From Casuarina equisetifolia (lineage: Eukaryota; Streptophyta; Magnoliopsida; Fagales; Casuarinaceae): DNA of 64,000 nucleotides. The stretch's first letter is position 1, and each line of letters opens with the position of its first letter. Of this stretch, positions 18,041 to 29,872 are shown piece by piece. A model generated the notes under the pieces. It saw nothing but the letters and a program-made list of their open reading frames with translations, was not told the DNA's origin and made no database searches. The translations under genes were made by a program, and so were the position numbers. The DNA is taken from positions 7,385,501 to 7,449,500 of the forward strand of contig CM052361.1 in assembly GCA_028551475.1 (NCBI GenBank). The letters run 5' to 3'.

Positions 18041-19440
18041 AGTATGCCTATGTGGTCCTTTTGTTTTCCTTTCCTTTTTTTCTTTGTTATTTGAGAAATC
18101 AAGCATAATTTCAATAAATAAAATGAATATACAAAGTGCACAATTAAATCTGTGTGTGAGAGAGAAAGAGTTTACATTAACCACTCTTACTCATTTTCTT
18201 ACAACCTAAGAAATCTAACATATAAGACCATGGTTCTTGTTACAATAGGTTTACATACCTGAAAAAGGATGGTATCAGATCTACACTCGAGATGTCATAA
18301 ACTTTGGGTCTTTTGCTCATATGATGTATGTTCATGCAAATTGACTCAAGCAAATACAAAAAAGGTTCGGATAGATTGTTATTGAGCATTGACTCACTCA
18401 GCCAAATAGTTAAAGAAAGCGATAGTATGTCTATGTGGGCCTCAGAACAGCTGTTATGGAGAAAATTTAGAATAGGAGTCCTAATGGAATGGTATACACG
18501 AAATAGAAAGAAGAGCCAAAAGGAAAGAGTTTTATACTTTTTGCGGTGTCTGCGGAACTCTCTGTATATTAGTCCAGTACAATGGCATATAAAAAACTAT
18601 CATAAACCGCCTTTGATGATGATGAACAAGGGAAGCAAGCAATCTGGAGTTCTTGCCAAAGGTTAAGGGCAAGGTTACGAACCCGGAGGGATTAGTCGTA
18701 GAGGCCCGGACTCATCATGAAAAGAAAAGAAAAAAAAGAAAAAAAGAAAAGAAAAGTAGAACATGCATGCATTTTCCGGAAGTTCTTTGGGGAGATGACA
18801 AAATTACACGTTCGGATGTTTGTCAACGAAAATAAAATAAAATAAAAATAAAAATAAAAAGATCGCCCTTTTTGCTACGCCTGTAATATGTGGCGTATAG
18901 GTCTTTGTCTCTTTCTCCACCAAATATCAATCCCATATCATTGCCAAATAGTTACAAGACACTGACATTGAACTTGACGGATTGAAGACAGTGCCTGCCA
19001 AGTCTTCTGGTTTGAAGTCTTCGTCCATATCTTGTAAAATCAACTATGAGCAATCTGTGGGGTCTGCAATGACCTTCACTTTAAATTTTGATCAAGGTAT
19101 TCCAGCCTAAATTGTCCCTTTTCGAAATACTTGTGATATATGGGGTAGAGATCTTCTCTCTTTTTCCATCTAATATCGATCCCATGTCACTGCCAAGTGG
19201 TTACAAAACATACACTCAACATGACGGATTGAAGAGAGCGGCCGCCAAGTCTTACTTGCTGGAGGTCTTTTTCTATATCTTGTTAGATCAACAACAAGCA
19301 ATCCATAGGGTCCTCAATGATCCCTCGCTTCAAATTTTGAGTAAGGTATTATAGCCTAAATCGGCTTAGGTCATTCCAAAGGAAGTGAAATTGACCAAAT
19401 TGGCATATAAAAAATTATTGTATGTGTTCAATAGGTGAGA
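18041..19440. repeat. Block Q copy
   Basis: This noncoding duplicated block has close relatives at 22490-23160, 31190-32340, 44160-45270 and 61670-62800. Its middle holds a short relic with a pol III B-box-like ggttacgaaccc, a ggattagtcg...cccggac segment and an A-rich end (about 18600-18750), which resembles the 3' half of plant tRNA-derived SINEs. Short open frames in it are not conserved between copies. Confidence 0.65.
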
Positions 19441-21180
19441 GACCATAAGAGAAGATTTTTGAAGTGAAATTCAAATGAAAATAAAATATATTATGACTTT
19501 TAAATTAACTTTTAGATTGGTTGACATAATATTAAAACACAAGTTAAATCAGCATTACTTTATGTAATCTTAAGTTCAATAATACTTAGCAAATAGGAGA
19601 GTATATAAGACAAAAGTCTCATGTTGAAAAATAAGATCTTTAAAATAAAGTTTAAATAAAAAAAAAGACTATTCAATCTTCAAATTAGCTTTTAAGTTAA
19701 AACATTTGAACCTCTTGGTATTATATATTTATTGGCCTTATACATTTAAAAAACTTGACAAATTAAATGATAAGTTCTATTGCCCTCTTCATGTCATGGT
19801 ACGGGAAAGAAAAGATTTATTGCTACCTGTATATAAAAATAGGATAATACTCAAGATGAGACTAACCTTTGATATTAACGAGCTTAAGTATAAGTATCAC
19901 TTTATTGTTCTAAAGGATCAACCTAGAAAGTGAGATTGCGAATCCAAATCCCATCCCAAGTTCATTCACTACTTATTATTTGCTAGCAACTTGGGGATTT
20001 CTGCCTCACCTACAATAGAAGGACATTGGAGGTGTCCGAATTGCTATCCAAGCTTATGAGACAAGAAAATTCGACATGCTTAGCAGATCTACTGGGACAT
20101 CAAGGTCAATCTCGAAAAGGCTAGTGGTATTATAATTGAGCATAAGTCATTCAATCCTACCTTTTAAACCAAAAGTTATGGTCACTCTTTTGGTTTCTCT
20201 TTTCAATTCATGCTTGTCCATACATATATGCTCAAGCTAGTGCAAAACATGACGTGATGTTGAGGTTGAGCATTAACTCGTTCAAGTGAATGTGTCAAAA
20301 CAACCAATAGCATCTTTTTTTGGTCCTGAGAACAATTTTCTTGATGTAAAGTGATTACTTGGTTAGTGCCAAAATGCTGCTCACTCATTGTATAGACAAA
20401 CATGAAAGTGACAACCATTTATTAGATTTAATTTTTCCTCCAGAGATAGGAATGTCATTATATTACTATCAATTAGGACCTTCAAGGATTGCTTGAATTA
20501 AAAATCATAATTAATGGTTAGAATATATATTATTCTTTAAGCACCACAACGGTAATGCCTAACAGCTTGTTGGGATAGTTGATATAACTACATACACCAA
20601 AAAGTTCCTCCACCATTTTCTAGATTAGCGAGGTTTAGCTGGGGCTATCCTTGCATATATATGCTTATTTAGACCTATTTCTTTTTTGTTTAGGGCGATG
20701 TTAAAATTGATAGTTACTATTGATGGGGAATGTTTGGACCCAATTGTCCCCACTTTATTTCCTTTCTTATTGACCAAATTGTTATTGATAACCTTACTAG
20801 TTTCTCACAACTTATAGCCTCTTTAATTATGACCTACTTGTCGTTGTCTATTTTCTAGTAAGCACTACCTTTAAAAAAAAGTCCTCTAATTTGAGTTTGT
20901 CAGATAGTAGATAAAGGCAAGTGCATGGAATTGTTTGAAACTCTCTTAGAGAGCCAAGCATTGACACTGTCAGCTCTTTTATTTTGTAGATAGTACATCA
21001 GACTACAATTCTTTAGACGTCATCCAGTATTGCAAAAAGCGAAAAAAAGGAAAGAAAAAAAGAAGAAGAAGGTAGGTCTAATTCTGGGTGCATATGAAAG
21101 CAATCAGAATGAGGCCATAGAAACTCCAAACCATATACTAGACGAAACCTAATTATAACCACTTCATGCCCTTAGAGAAA
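19441..21180. repeat. Block R copy: 3' flank of SSP1
   Basis: This noncoding block lies beyond the 3' end of SSP1. It recurs beside SSP3 (about 32340-34640), SSP4 (37030-38200) and SSP5 (57890-59490). The copies differ by substitutions and small indels, and no shared open frame survives. It marks the extent of the duplicated SSP unit. Confidence 0.65.
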
Positions 21181-21232
21181 AAGCAACCTGATGCTTATTG
21201 TTGAACCACAGTGCCTTCGATATCAAACAGCC

Positions 21233-22000
21233 TTAGGGAGGGCAGTTACGCACGTATTTGTTACACTTTTCACGTGGGGGACTCTTTTTGGGAACACAAC
21301 GACTATATCGAGTGCGAGGAGAACATGGCACTACTGGCCCTTTTTTTCCTGCACCATCACCCGAAACATGTAGAGATGTATCAGAATATGACCAATTTGA
21401 AGGAACTTACAAGGATATCAAACAGCATCAGGGGTGGCAGTTATGCCAGTACGGACCACAATTTTTACCTTGGGGCGGGGGTGGGGGCGGGGGCGGGAAC
21501 GTTCTTCCCCGGAAGACGGGGGCTGGCCTAAGCCTTCCAAAATTTATTTTCTCTTCCTTAGGCTTAGATTCGCCTGTACCATTACAATAGACGTAAGACA
21601 TATGGAGATGTATCATAATCTGACCAATTTGAAGGAGCTGCAAGGGCAACAGAGGCCAGAACTTTGAAGTTAACGTTCTTATGGCAATTTAACTTGCAGT
21701 TAAATAGCTTGAAAGCAAATACACTCATCGAAATTGAAGGAATCCTTCACCCACCAATTGATGGAAACAAGAAGTAATCGACACATTACAGGGCATAGAC
21801 AAATAATAACCATTTGAAATCAAGCTCTGCGAACTGTTTTCTATAAGCAATAACATCACTCCAATAACCAAATATGCAGCAAAGTACATTCAAACTATCG
21901 AGTAGAAATCAATGATCTCATTACCTACTTCTCGAGCGGAAATTGAAGAAATGGACAGTGTGGAGGCTAAGAGAAGACAGACAAGCAGAAAGGCCTTCAT
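21233..22000 (-). CDS. SSP1: small secreted Pro/Cys-rich protein, intact
   Basis: Three minus-strand exons, 21925-22000, 21469-21573 and 21233-21348, all join at phase 1 and give a 98-residue protein. Exon 1 is a signal peptide (MKAFLLVCLLLASTLSISS...SARE). Exon 2 encodes Gly-x-Lys-Pro-Lys, a basic linker and a run of eight prolines. Exon 3 encodes a basic tail with four cysteines, ending NKYVRNCPP and a stop. If the exon-2 donor (CAAG|GTAAAA) is ignored, exon 2 reads on to its own stop at 21428 and the protein ends GPYWHNCHP at 73 residues, so two C-termini of similar style are possible. A TATA box lies 41 bp above the ATG. The product is probably exported to the wall or apoplast. I do not recognise the family; it could be a peptide precursor or a short hydroxyproline-rich wall protein. 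Confidence 0.6.
21472..21497 (+). repeat. G-run tract (potential G-quadruplex) over SSP1 exon 2 donor
   Basis: Five runs of 3 to 5 guanines separated by single bases lie on the plus strand. On the coding strand they encode the polyproline run. The tract ends three bases from the exon-2 splice donor of SSP1. Confidence 0.85.
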
Positions 22001-22040
22001 TTCGAAAGTTGATGGTGCTGAACTTCTCTACCCTGCTCTT

Positions 22041-22047
22041 ATTTATA
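22041..22047 (-). promoter_or_regulatory. TATA box of SSP1
   Basis: TATAAAT on the minus strand lies 41 bp above the ATG. The same motif at the same distance is found at SSP2, SSP3 and SSP4, implying a very short 5' leader. Confidence 0.65.
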
Positions 22048-22489
22048 GACCAACCAAGTGTGAACATCTCTGATGGAGTAATTGAATGCAAGAGAAAATG
22101 CCAGAAGATGTAGGACACAAAAAATTGCCAGCAGAAATAGAAAATAGGATATAGGTAAAAAGTATTGCAAAGACTCATAGAATTAAAAGAAGACTTTGAC
22201 AAGGAAGGTAAAAGGAAGAAGACTAAATTGACTAAGGATATTATTTTCATTTCAGTGAAATCTGTGCTTTTGCTAGTCCAATTAATTATTACGCTCTCTA
22301 TTTTACATGGCTTAATGTATTTTTGTACACATACTGGAATACTTGAATCAATATCCATGTTAAGTCACTGCTGTCTTGATCAATATAGTGGTATTTGCAT
22401 TTGCTTACACGTTCTTATTGGGATGTAAAGTGCTCAGAGAGAAGTAAGGAACCATAATTTGAATATGAAATACAATGCTCGTATGAGAC
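22048..22489. other. SSP1 upstream region
   Basis: No gene is seen. The sequence is shared with the upstream regions of SSP2 (29873-30120), SSP4 (43542-43680) and SSP5 (60300-60720), so it was duplicated together with the gene and probably holds its promoter. Confidence 0.5.
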
Positions 22490-23340
22490 CTGCCCTCAAG
22501 ATTTCATAAACTCTGGGTCTTTTGCTCGTATCATGTATGTCCGTGCACATTGACTCTAAGTCAATACAGAAAAGGTTAGAAGAGATTGATATTAAGCATT
22601 GACTCATTCAACCAAATAATTTAAAGAAAGATACCATTCCTTTCTTCCTCAAAACAGCTGTTATGAAGAAAATTCAAAGTAGGGGTCAAAACGGAAGGAA
22701 AAGCCCAAAAGGAGAGAATTTTATACTTTTGCGGTGACTGCAGAACTATCTAGATATTAGTCCAGTTTAATGGCATATAAAAAACTGTCCAGAACGACCT
22801 TTGATGATGATGAACAAGGGATGCAGGTGATCTGGAGTTCTTGCCGAAGGGGTAGGGCAAGGTTACAAAACCTAGGGTATTAGTGTTAGAGCCCCGGAGA
22901 CCCTCATCATGAAAGAAAACAAAAAGAGAGAGAGAGAGCATGCATGCATCTTCTGGAAGTTCTTCGAGCAGATGATAAAAGTCACGCGTAATATGTGGCG
23001 TTGAGGTCTTATCTCCTTCTCCATGGAATATTGATCCCATGACACTGTCAAATGGCTACAAGACATTTACATTGAGCACGACGAATTGAGGAGAGTGCCC
23101 GCCAAGTCTTACTAGTTCGAAGTCTTCGTTTGTATCTTGTAAAGTCAACAATAATAATACGACACTTTAACTTTTGCATGAAACATATGCGTAAATGGAA
23201 GTTAAAGATGTTATATTTCGAACATTCTTAAAAATGTTAAATACTTTTTGTGAATATGTAAATTTATTCGTTCAAGAACATGACAATATTTACATACAAT
23301 AAAAATAATGTTATTGACAATTTATTATTCTTATGTTAGA
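22490..23340. repeat. Block Q copy between SSP1 and a UGT remnant
   Basis: This is noncoding. It contains the SINE-like relic (about 22795-22935). It matches 61670-62880, where the same block again lies between an SSP copy and a UGT gene. Confidence 0.65.
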
Positions 23341-23916
23341 CCTATAGTTTGAGCATTTCAACAAGAAGCCTGACGCGGTAGATAAGCCTCGGATTTGGCC
23401 TTCCGGCACTGGACAGACGTCAAGGCAAGCGCACGGTTGGACCAATACTACAGAATAGGAATTTACGTGAACGGGTAATCTCAAACATGGTTTGGTAAGT
23501 GCTACTATGCTATAACGGAGAGATGACTGAGAGCACTGTCCACGCTATAATGACCTTTATTCATGGTAATCGCGGATGTTGAACCAAACCAACATTAATT
23601 AATTTGAACGCAAAACTTATAATATTAGGTTTAATACCACTAATTATTGCACAAGCAAACATTAATTAAGCTTTGCCTCTGAAAAAAAGAGAGAAAAGAA
23701 GCTTATGAAACGTAGGGGAAACAATAAAAAAGAACTTGTGTAATAGATCTTGCAAAACAAATATCCTAAATTCCTCAACCACAGTTTTAACTAAATGCTT
23801 AAGGAACTGCTACTTATTAGTTTAATCTATTTAACAGAGATTGGTGGAATTCATGACCATTAAAATAAAAATAAAAGGGACAGAAAAAAAAAAAAACCCA
23901 TTCCAAGAAGATAATC
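23341..23916. other. 3' flank of UGT remnant, no gene seen
   Basis: 23341-23640 is related to 62880-63170 beyond the intact UGT, with indels. The rest is AT-rich and shows nothing I can name. Confidence 0.45.
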
Positions 23917-24318
23917 TCACTTCTCCGTTGGAACATCATTGTTTCCTGTCATAGCCTTAATCAACCGTCCAAGTGAAGCAACTTCCATGACTGCCTTCCT
24001 CCTCTTCCCACTCAACTCCTTCACCCTCTTCCTCAACTCACTATCACCATCCATCACACGTCTCACCGCTTCCTCTATCTCCTCGGCCGTCACAAGCTCA
24101 CCTCCCTGCCTGTAATCCAGTTTCAGTTCCACGGCTAACCCTAGATCCCTCAGAATCAGGAAAGCACTGGATTGCTGTTCCGCGTAAATTGGCCACGTGG
24201 CAATAGGTACACCATACCACAGGCTCTCCAAGATAGAGTTCCACCAACAGTGTGATACAAACCCATCCGTCGCTTCGTGCGCCAGGACCTCCACTTGTGG
24301 GGCGACATCCGCGTATCT
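23917..24318 (-). pseudogene. UGT71-like glycosyltransferase remnant (C-terminal part)
   Basis: The frame keeps the end of a family-1 glycosyltransferase from inside the PSPG box to the stop (EVLAHEAT...NDVPTEK) and is collinear with the gene at 63255-64000. Several changes point to decay. The conserved HCGW of the sugar-donor box reads HCWW, a preceding Gly is Asp, and a one-base insertion near 24303 breaks the frame just upstream. Six residues before ASLGRLI are missing. Everything above 24318 is unrelated block P DNA, so the catalytic N-terminal half is absent. Confidence 0.85.
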
Positions 24319-25500
24319 CTCTAAAGGCTAGAAGGGCTTTTCAAAAGATATTGGCAGGCTGATTTAATGTCCGGACGTAATGAAAAGTACTTGTTCCATT
24401 GAGACATATTTGTCACGCATGTAACAGCAGTTAACCTCAGCATACTTTATCTTCTCATGGAAAATAAGGTTGGCTGCTGTGTGGTTGTCTTATTATCTTA
24501 TTATCACAATATAAAGATATAAGCAACTGAGTCATTATACCAAGATGTAGAAGCAAACTAATAATACAACGAACTCGCAAATAGTGAAAGCAATAGCCCT
24601 ATTTTTTGCTTATGTAGAAGATCTAATAATTGCAAGTTGTTTCTTGTTTTTCAACGAAATCAAATAATCTCTAAATTTAACACAATATCCTAAGATCAAC
24701 CTCTTTGTAATAGAGGATGTATCATAATTTGAGATATAAATATATAGTGAAAAGAAAAATAATGATATTTTATTGAAACTTTTCATTGATAAAATGACAT
24801 AAAAAATACAATATTAATACTGAAATTTGAAAATTTTCTTGTGTTTAATGTTATAATTACACAAATATTAGAAGTGGATTATTGGATATATTAAGGAAAG
24901 AAAAAAATATAGAATTTAGTAGACGTGTCTTTCAAAATGCATTTACAAAGACAAACATGACTATCATATTGGTCATAATTTTAGAAGAAAAAATCTCTTA
25001 AATTTCGTTCACAAAACAAAGAGTAGCTGTAGGTGTAGGCCACAAAACTATTTAGTGGCACGAGAATGATGTTGGAAGAAAACAAAGAGTTCGAAAAAGA
25101 TGAAGGTAATCTCCATCCACACGTTAGTATGGTAGGTGTAGGCCATGTCACATGAAGGTGGTGGAAGCGTAGTCCTAGCCTTCATACAAAGACATTGGAA
25201 GTTTTTATGGAGGGTAATTATTTAACAAGAGCTATAATTCTGTTCATTCATTGTGTATCCCAACATGAGATACACATATATAGTTATGCTTTGGTCGATT
25301 TCCTTTTTGTGAGGCTAACGTTAAAACTACTATTTACTATTGATGAGGGCGTTTTGACGCCAACGGTGTCCACTTTAGTTCCTTCTTTAATGACCAAATT
25401 CTTATTGATAGCCGTATATGTTTCTCACAATTTGTAGTCTTTTAAATTATGAGCAATTTATCCTCATCTCCTTTTTACAATAAGCACTGTCTTAAAAGAA
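24319..25500. repeat. Block P copy 1
   Basis: This AT-rich noncoding block matches 27690-28830 along its length, and part of it recurs inverted at 45400-45700. Its last 400 bp resemble part of block R (for example 20640-20900). Open frames in it are short and differ between copies. Confidence 0.6.
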
Positions 25501-25760
25501 TTTCTCTAACTTGAGATTTGTTGGGGATCCGGAGTTACTTGTCGTGTGCGGAGGACAAGGTTACAAACCCCAAGAGATTAGTCTTTGAGCCCCGGACACC
25601 CTCGTGATGAAAGAAAACAAAAAGAAAAGTAGAACATGCAAGCATCTTTTGGAAGTTCTTGGAGAATATGATAAAAGTCAAGCTCGAATGTTTCTCACAA
25701 AAAAAAAGAAAAAAAAAGGCCCCTTTGGCTACGCCTGAAATATGTGGTGTTGAGGTCTTA
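25501..25760. repeat. Truncated block Q piece with SINE-like relic
   Basis: About 250 bp of block Q, including the B-box-like ggttacaaacccc and the A-rich end. It stops abruptly at a tttctc shared with the UGT sequence that follows. Confidence 0.6.
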
Positions 25761-25970
25761 TCTCTTTCTCCTCCGCCGTCACAAGCTCACCACCCTGCCT
25801 GTAATCCAGTTTCAGTCCGACGGCTAACCCTAGATTCCTCACCATGAGGAAAGCTGTTCCGGGTAAATTGGCCACGTGGCAATAGGTACAGGTTCTTCGT
25901 GCCCCAGGGCCTCCACTTGTGGGGTCCATCCACATATCATTCCAGTTCCTCTCGTTCTTTCCAAGAATCC
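25761..25970 (-). pseudogene. UGT71-like fragment with internal deletions
   Basis: A short piece of UGT coding sequence reads [21 protein letters not shown] on the minus strand, with parts of the PSPG region around it. Two internal deletions, relative to 63430-63690, removed most of the donor-binding box. It is flanked on the left by block Q and on the right by GEX3 intron-2 sequence, so it is a recombination scar and not a gene. Confidence 0.8.
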
Positions 25971-26840
25971 CTCATCCATATGATCAAATTGCACTTTTGA
26001 GTCCTAGAAGTCTGATTTATCAGTTACTTCTACTTTAATGGAGGGTTTCTCTTTTCAGGTTTCTCTGGGACTGTATTTCCCTCCCTGAACTCCAAATGTT
26101 TCTTTACAATAACAACAGCTATTGTCTTTTGGGGTAGACCTGATGAATACGTTAAATGGCAAGCAACCAGACGTTTCATGTTCTGAATCTAAACGCTACA
26201 TATCAAAAGTAAATTCACAGGCTAGTTTTTTTTTATTTTTTTTTATTTTGATACCTAGCAAAACTTGAACTTTTCATCAGAGATCATTGCAGTTGAAGTA
26301 CTAAAGTCACGCTTTAATGTCTGCTGTTGCTTAGAAATGTAACTTAAAACACGAGGGAAGCAAAAGGTGCCCCTTTCCTTGACCACCATGAACAGAAGGA
26401 GCAGCACTGTTGCATGTATTGCCTAACTGAATGGTCCAAGCAATAGTGCCATTACTTTCAAATGCAAATAAATTCTTCCCAGAGCAAGCATAGATCCTCC
26501 CGTCTTCTCCAATTAGTGGTTTCGAAATTCGAAGTCCAGCACTTCCAGAAGAATCTAGTGCTGCAATGGAAACCACCCGCCTTTAAAAATAAAAAATAAA
26601 AACGAGAAAGAGACAAAGAACCAAACTCAACCAAGCCTGTTATTTCCTTAAAACTTGAAAAGCTTGATGAGAAAAATCGAAACCCATTACTCTACTTAAA
26701 TTACAGTATAGGGATGCCTTCGAAAATTGTGTAAATCTGTTCTTGTGTGCGTGAGAGAGAGACCGATCGGAAACCGAGGATTCCCTGGTAACTTCTGGAA
26801 TTCCATGGACTGAGATGTGGTTGAAACCAAAGAGAAAATC
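25971..26840 (-). pseudogene. GEX3 5'-end copy b (exons 1-2), broken
   Basis: It contains part of GEX3 intron 2, an exon-2 copy at 26373-26560 (188 bp, the same length as in GEX3, still reading GEDGRIYACSGKNLFAFESN), intron 1, and the 3' part of exon 1 from 26770. The exon-2 donor GT is lost (AAAG is followed by GG). The first half of exon 1, with the start codon and signal peptide, is deleted, and the sequence jumps to promoter DNA at about 26833. No downstream GEX3 exons follow. Confidence 0.85.
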
Positions 26841-27690
26841 AGGACTTACGAAAATAAATTAAAGAACAAAAAGAAAAAATGAAATTAACGTGAATTGAAT
26901 ATCGGCGTGTTATTGAAGAAACCCAGCAAGCAATTGAAAGAACCAAAAGATGGACTGGGTCGGTCATCAGAAGAAGCCAAAAAATACATACAAACAAGGT
27001 ATGCCTGCACTAGAACTGGTAGAACTTTTTGACAAAGCTTAAGTAGAGAAACAACAATTTGTGTTCTCATTTGTTGGCAACTTGGTTTCCTTTTCTGTGT
27101 GAATAGTGTTTATCGTTGCTTTTAGAAACGCTTGAGTCGTTTATTTCCTTTTTGCGGTGACTTCTGTTTTTTATCAATGGCGGATTAAAAACTGTCCAGA
27201 ACCACCTTTGATGATGATGATGAATAAGGGATACAGACGATTTGGAGTTCTTGCCGAAGGCAAAGGCCAAGGTTTCAAACCTCAGGGGATTAGTTGTAGA
27301 GCCCCGGACACCCTCATCGTGAAAGAAAACAAAAAGAAAATTAGAACGTGCATGCATCTTATGGAAGTTCTTTGGGGAGATGATAAAATACACGCTAGGA
27401 TGTTTCTCAGAAAAAAATAAAATAAAAATAAAAATAAAAAGTCGACCCTTTTGCTACGCCTGTAATACGTGGCATAGAGATCTTATCTTTCTCTTCACCG
27501 AATATCAATCCTACGTTACTGCCAAATGTTTGCAAGAAAGCGATAGTGTGCCTTTATAGAAAATTTAGAGCAGGGGTCGCAGTGGAATGACATTGAGCCT
27601 TAAGGGCTGCACCTGTAGGTCTAATACTCTTTGAGATTTATACATACAATCAATTACTTTGAGCTTGGATAACAAGTGTTATTCCTGCCG
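26841..27690. repeat. GEX3 upstream copy followed by block Q' copy 2
   Basis: 26841-27160 repeats the region above GEX3. 27160-27690 is block Q' without the insertion seen in copy 1, and includes the SINE-like relic (about 27190-27340). No gene is seen. Confidence 0.6.
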
Positions 27691-29060
27691 GCTAGAAAGG
27701 GCCATTAAAAAGATGTTGGCAGGCTGTTTTGATGTCTGGATATGATCAAAAGTACTTGTTCCATTGAGACATTATTCATGCATGTAATAACAGTTAATTT
27801 CAATATGCTGTCTTCTCATGGAAAATAAGACTGATTGCTATGTGTGTGATTGTCTTATTGTCATGATAAAAGGATATAAACAGTTGAGTCATTATACCAA
27901 GATCTGGGAGCAAATCAATAATCCAAACAAACTTGCAAATAGTGAAAGCAATAGCCCTATATTTTGCTGCCGTAGAAGTCTTAGAAACTACAAGTTGTTT
28001 CTTGTTTTTTTAACAAAATCAAAGAATCTCCAAATTTAATCAATACCTTATGATCAACCTCTTTGTCATAGAGCATGTATCATAATTTGAGATATAAATA
28101 TATAGTGAAAAGAAAAATAATGGTATTATATCAAAACTTTTCATTAGTTAATGACATAAGAAATACAATATTAGTAGTCAATTTTGATTATTGGATATAT
28201 TATGTTCAATGTTATAGTTACATAAATATTAGAACTGGATTATTGGATTATTAAGGAAAGAAAAAAAAAGAATTTGTAGACGTGTCTTTCAAAATGCAGT
28301 TACAAAGATAAACATGACTATTTATATTGATCATAATTTCAGAAGAACATATCTCTTAAATATCGTTCACAGTGGCATGAGATTGATGTTAGAAGAAAAC
28401 AAAGAGTTGGAAAGAGATAAAGGTAATCTCCATCCACACGTTAGTAAGGTAGGTATAGGCCATGTCGCATGAAGGTGGCGGAAGCGTAGTCCTAGCCACC
28501 AAACAAAGACATTGGTAGTTATTATGGAGGGTAATTATTTAACAAGTCCTATAGTTCTGTTCATTCATTGTGTATTCCAAAATGAGATACGCATATATAG
28601 TTATGCTTTGGTCGATTTCCTTTCTGTGAGGCTAACGTTAAAACTACTAGTTACGATTGTTGAGGGCGTTCTCGAGCCAAGGGTGCCCACTTTAGTTCTT
28701 TCTTTAATGAACAAATTATTATTGATAGCCGCATATGTTTCTCACATTTTTAGCCTTTTTAATTTTGAGCAATTTATCCCCGTTCCCTTTTCCCAATGAG
28801 CACTTCCTAAAATAAGTCCTCTAACTCGAGATTTGTCAATACCAAACGAAGGCAAGAAGATGGAATTTTTTGGAACTCTTTTAGAACAACCAACAGACTG
28901 AAACAGTCAGATCTTTTATTTTGTAGATAGGACATCAAACTCCCATTCTTGGGCATCATCAATTATTGCAAAAATGTAAAACATAGGTTTAATTCTGGTT
29001 GCTTATGAAAGCAATAAGAGTAAGGCCACACAAACTCCAAACCACATACAAGACAATACC
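27691..29060. repeat. Block P copy 2 and SSP2 3' flank
   Basis: 27691-28830 matches block P at 24319-25500. 28831-29060 is the 3' flank of SSP2, related to 20880-21180. No gene is seen. Confidence 0.55.
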
Positions 29061-29141
29061 TACTTGTCAACCACTGAGCTGATGCTCATTGCTGCACCAC
29101 AGTGCCTCCGATCTCAAACAACTTCAGGGTGGGCAATTACG

Positions 29142-29825
29142 CTAGTAGGGACCGCTACAAGGTGCAACTGGCGGCCTTGGTTTTGGTTGTGGACAGTTAC
29201 GCTTGTAGATACCGCTACAAGGTGCAACTGGCGGGCTTGGCTTTGGTTGTAGGCAGTTACGCTTGTATATACTGCAATTTGTAGCTCTTGGTGGCACACA
29301 AGAACGATATGGAAAACTCGTGCATGGCACTTTTGGCTGTGTTGGCTGGCTTGTGTTTACCGGAATTGTTTTCACTTTGTTAGGTTTAGGCTCGCCTGCA
29401 CCATTACGCCTGCAATATTAGATACAGAAATGCGTCAGAATATGACCAATCTGAAGATACTTAAGAGGGAAACAAGGACTAGAGCAGCGATGTGAAAGAT
29501 TAAAGTACTAATTACAATCTAACTAGTAGTTAAACAGCTGAAAATAAAGAAAACTCATTGCAATTCAAGGAATTGCTCATAGACAAATTGATGGAAGTAA
29601 ACCTTTTTCAACATGCTATGAGGCATAAGAGGAAACAGCCATTCGAAAGCGCAAATTGTTTTCTATAAGCAGTAGTATCAGAATTCTGGTTATCAAGTAT
29701 ATGGCAGAGTAAGTTCAAACTATCGACAAAATATTAGTGATGTCGTCACCTATTTCTCGAGCTGAAACCGAGGAAATGAAAAGTGTGGAGACCAAGAGAA
29801 GGCAGATAAGCAAAAAGGCCTTCAT
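29142..29825 (-). CDS. SSP2: small secreted Pro/Cys-rich protein with internal repeats
   Basis: Two minus-strand exons, 29750-29825 and 29142-29395, join at phase 1 (donor ATAG|GTGACG, acceptor GCAG|GC) and give 109 residues. Exon 1 is the family signal peptide (MKAFLLICLLLVSTLFISSVSARE). Exon 2 begins with the family Glu-Pro-Lys-Pro and then carries a repeated module, Ile-Tyr-Lys-Arg-Asn-Cys followed by QPKPxPPVAPCSG, in about two and a half copies. The last copy stops after CSGPY: a TAG sits where the others have Lys, and the homologous end RNCPP lies just beyond it out of use. The protein is basic, rich in Pro and Cys, and probably apoplastic. Family unknown. Confidence 0.55.
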
Positions 29826-29865
29826 TTTGAAAGTAGATGGTGCTAATCCTCTCTTACTTGCTCCT

Positions 29866-29872
29866 ATTTATA
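29866..29872 (-). promoter_or_regulatory. TATA box of SSP2
   Basis: TATAAAT on the minus strand, 41 bp above the SSP2 ATG, the same spacing as in the other copies. Confidence 0.6.

Noticed and set aside
18600..18760. Possible tRNA gene at the B-box-like sequence
   Set aside because: No cloverleaf can be drawn, and the A-box side is not convincing. A SINE relic is the better reading.
27067..27420. Frames of 108 and 87 codons that recur in several block Q copies
   Set aside because: They recur only because the DNA block recurs. Frame, start and stop differ between copies, as expected for noncoding repeat DNA.
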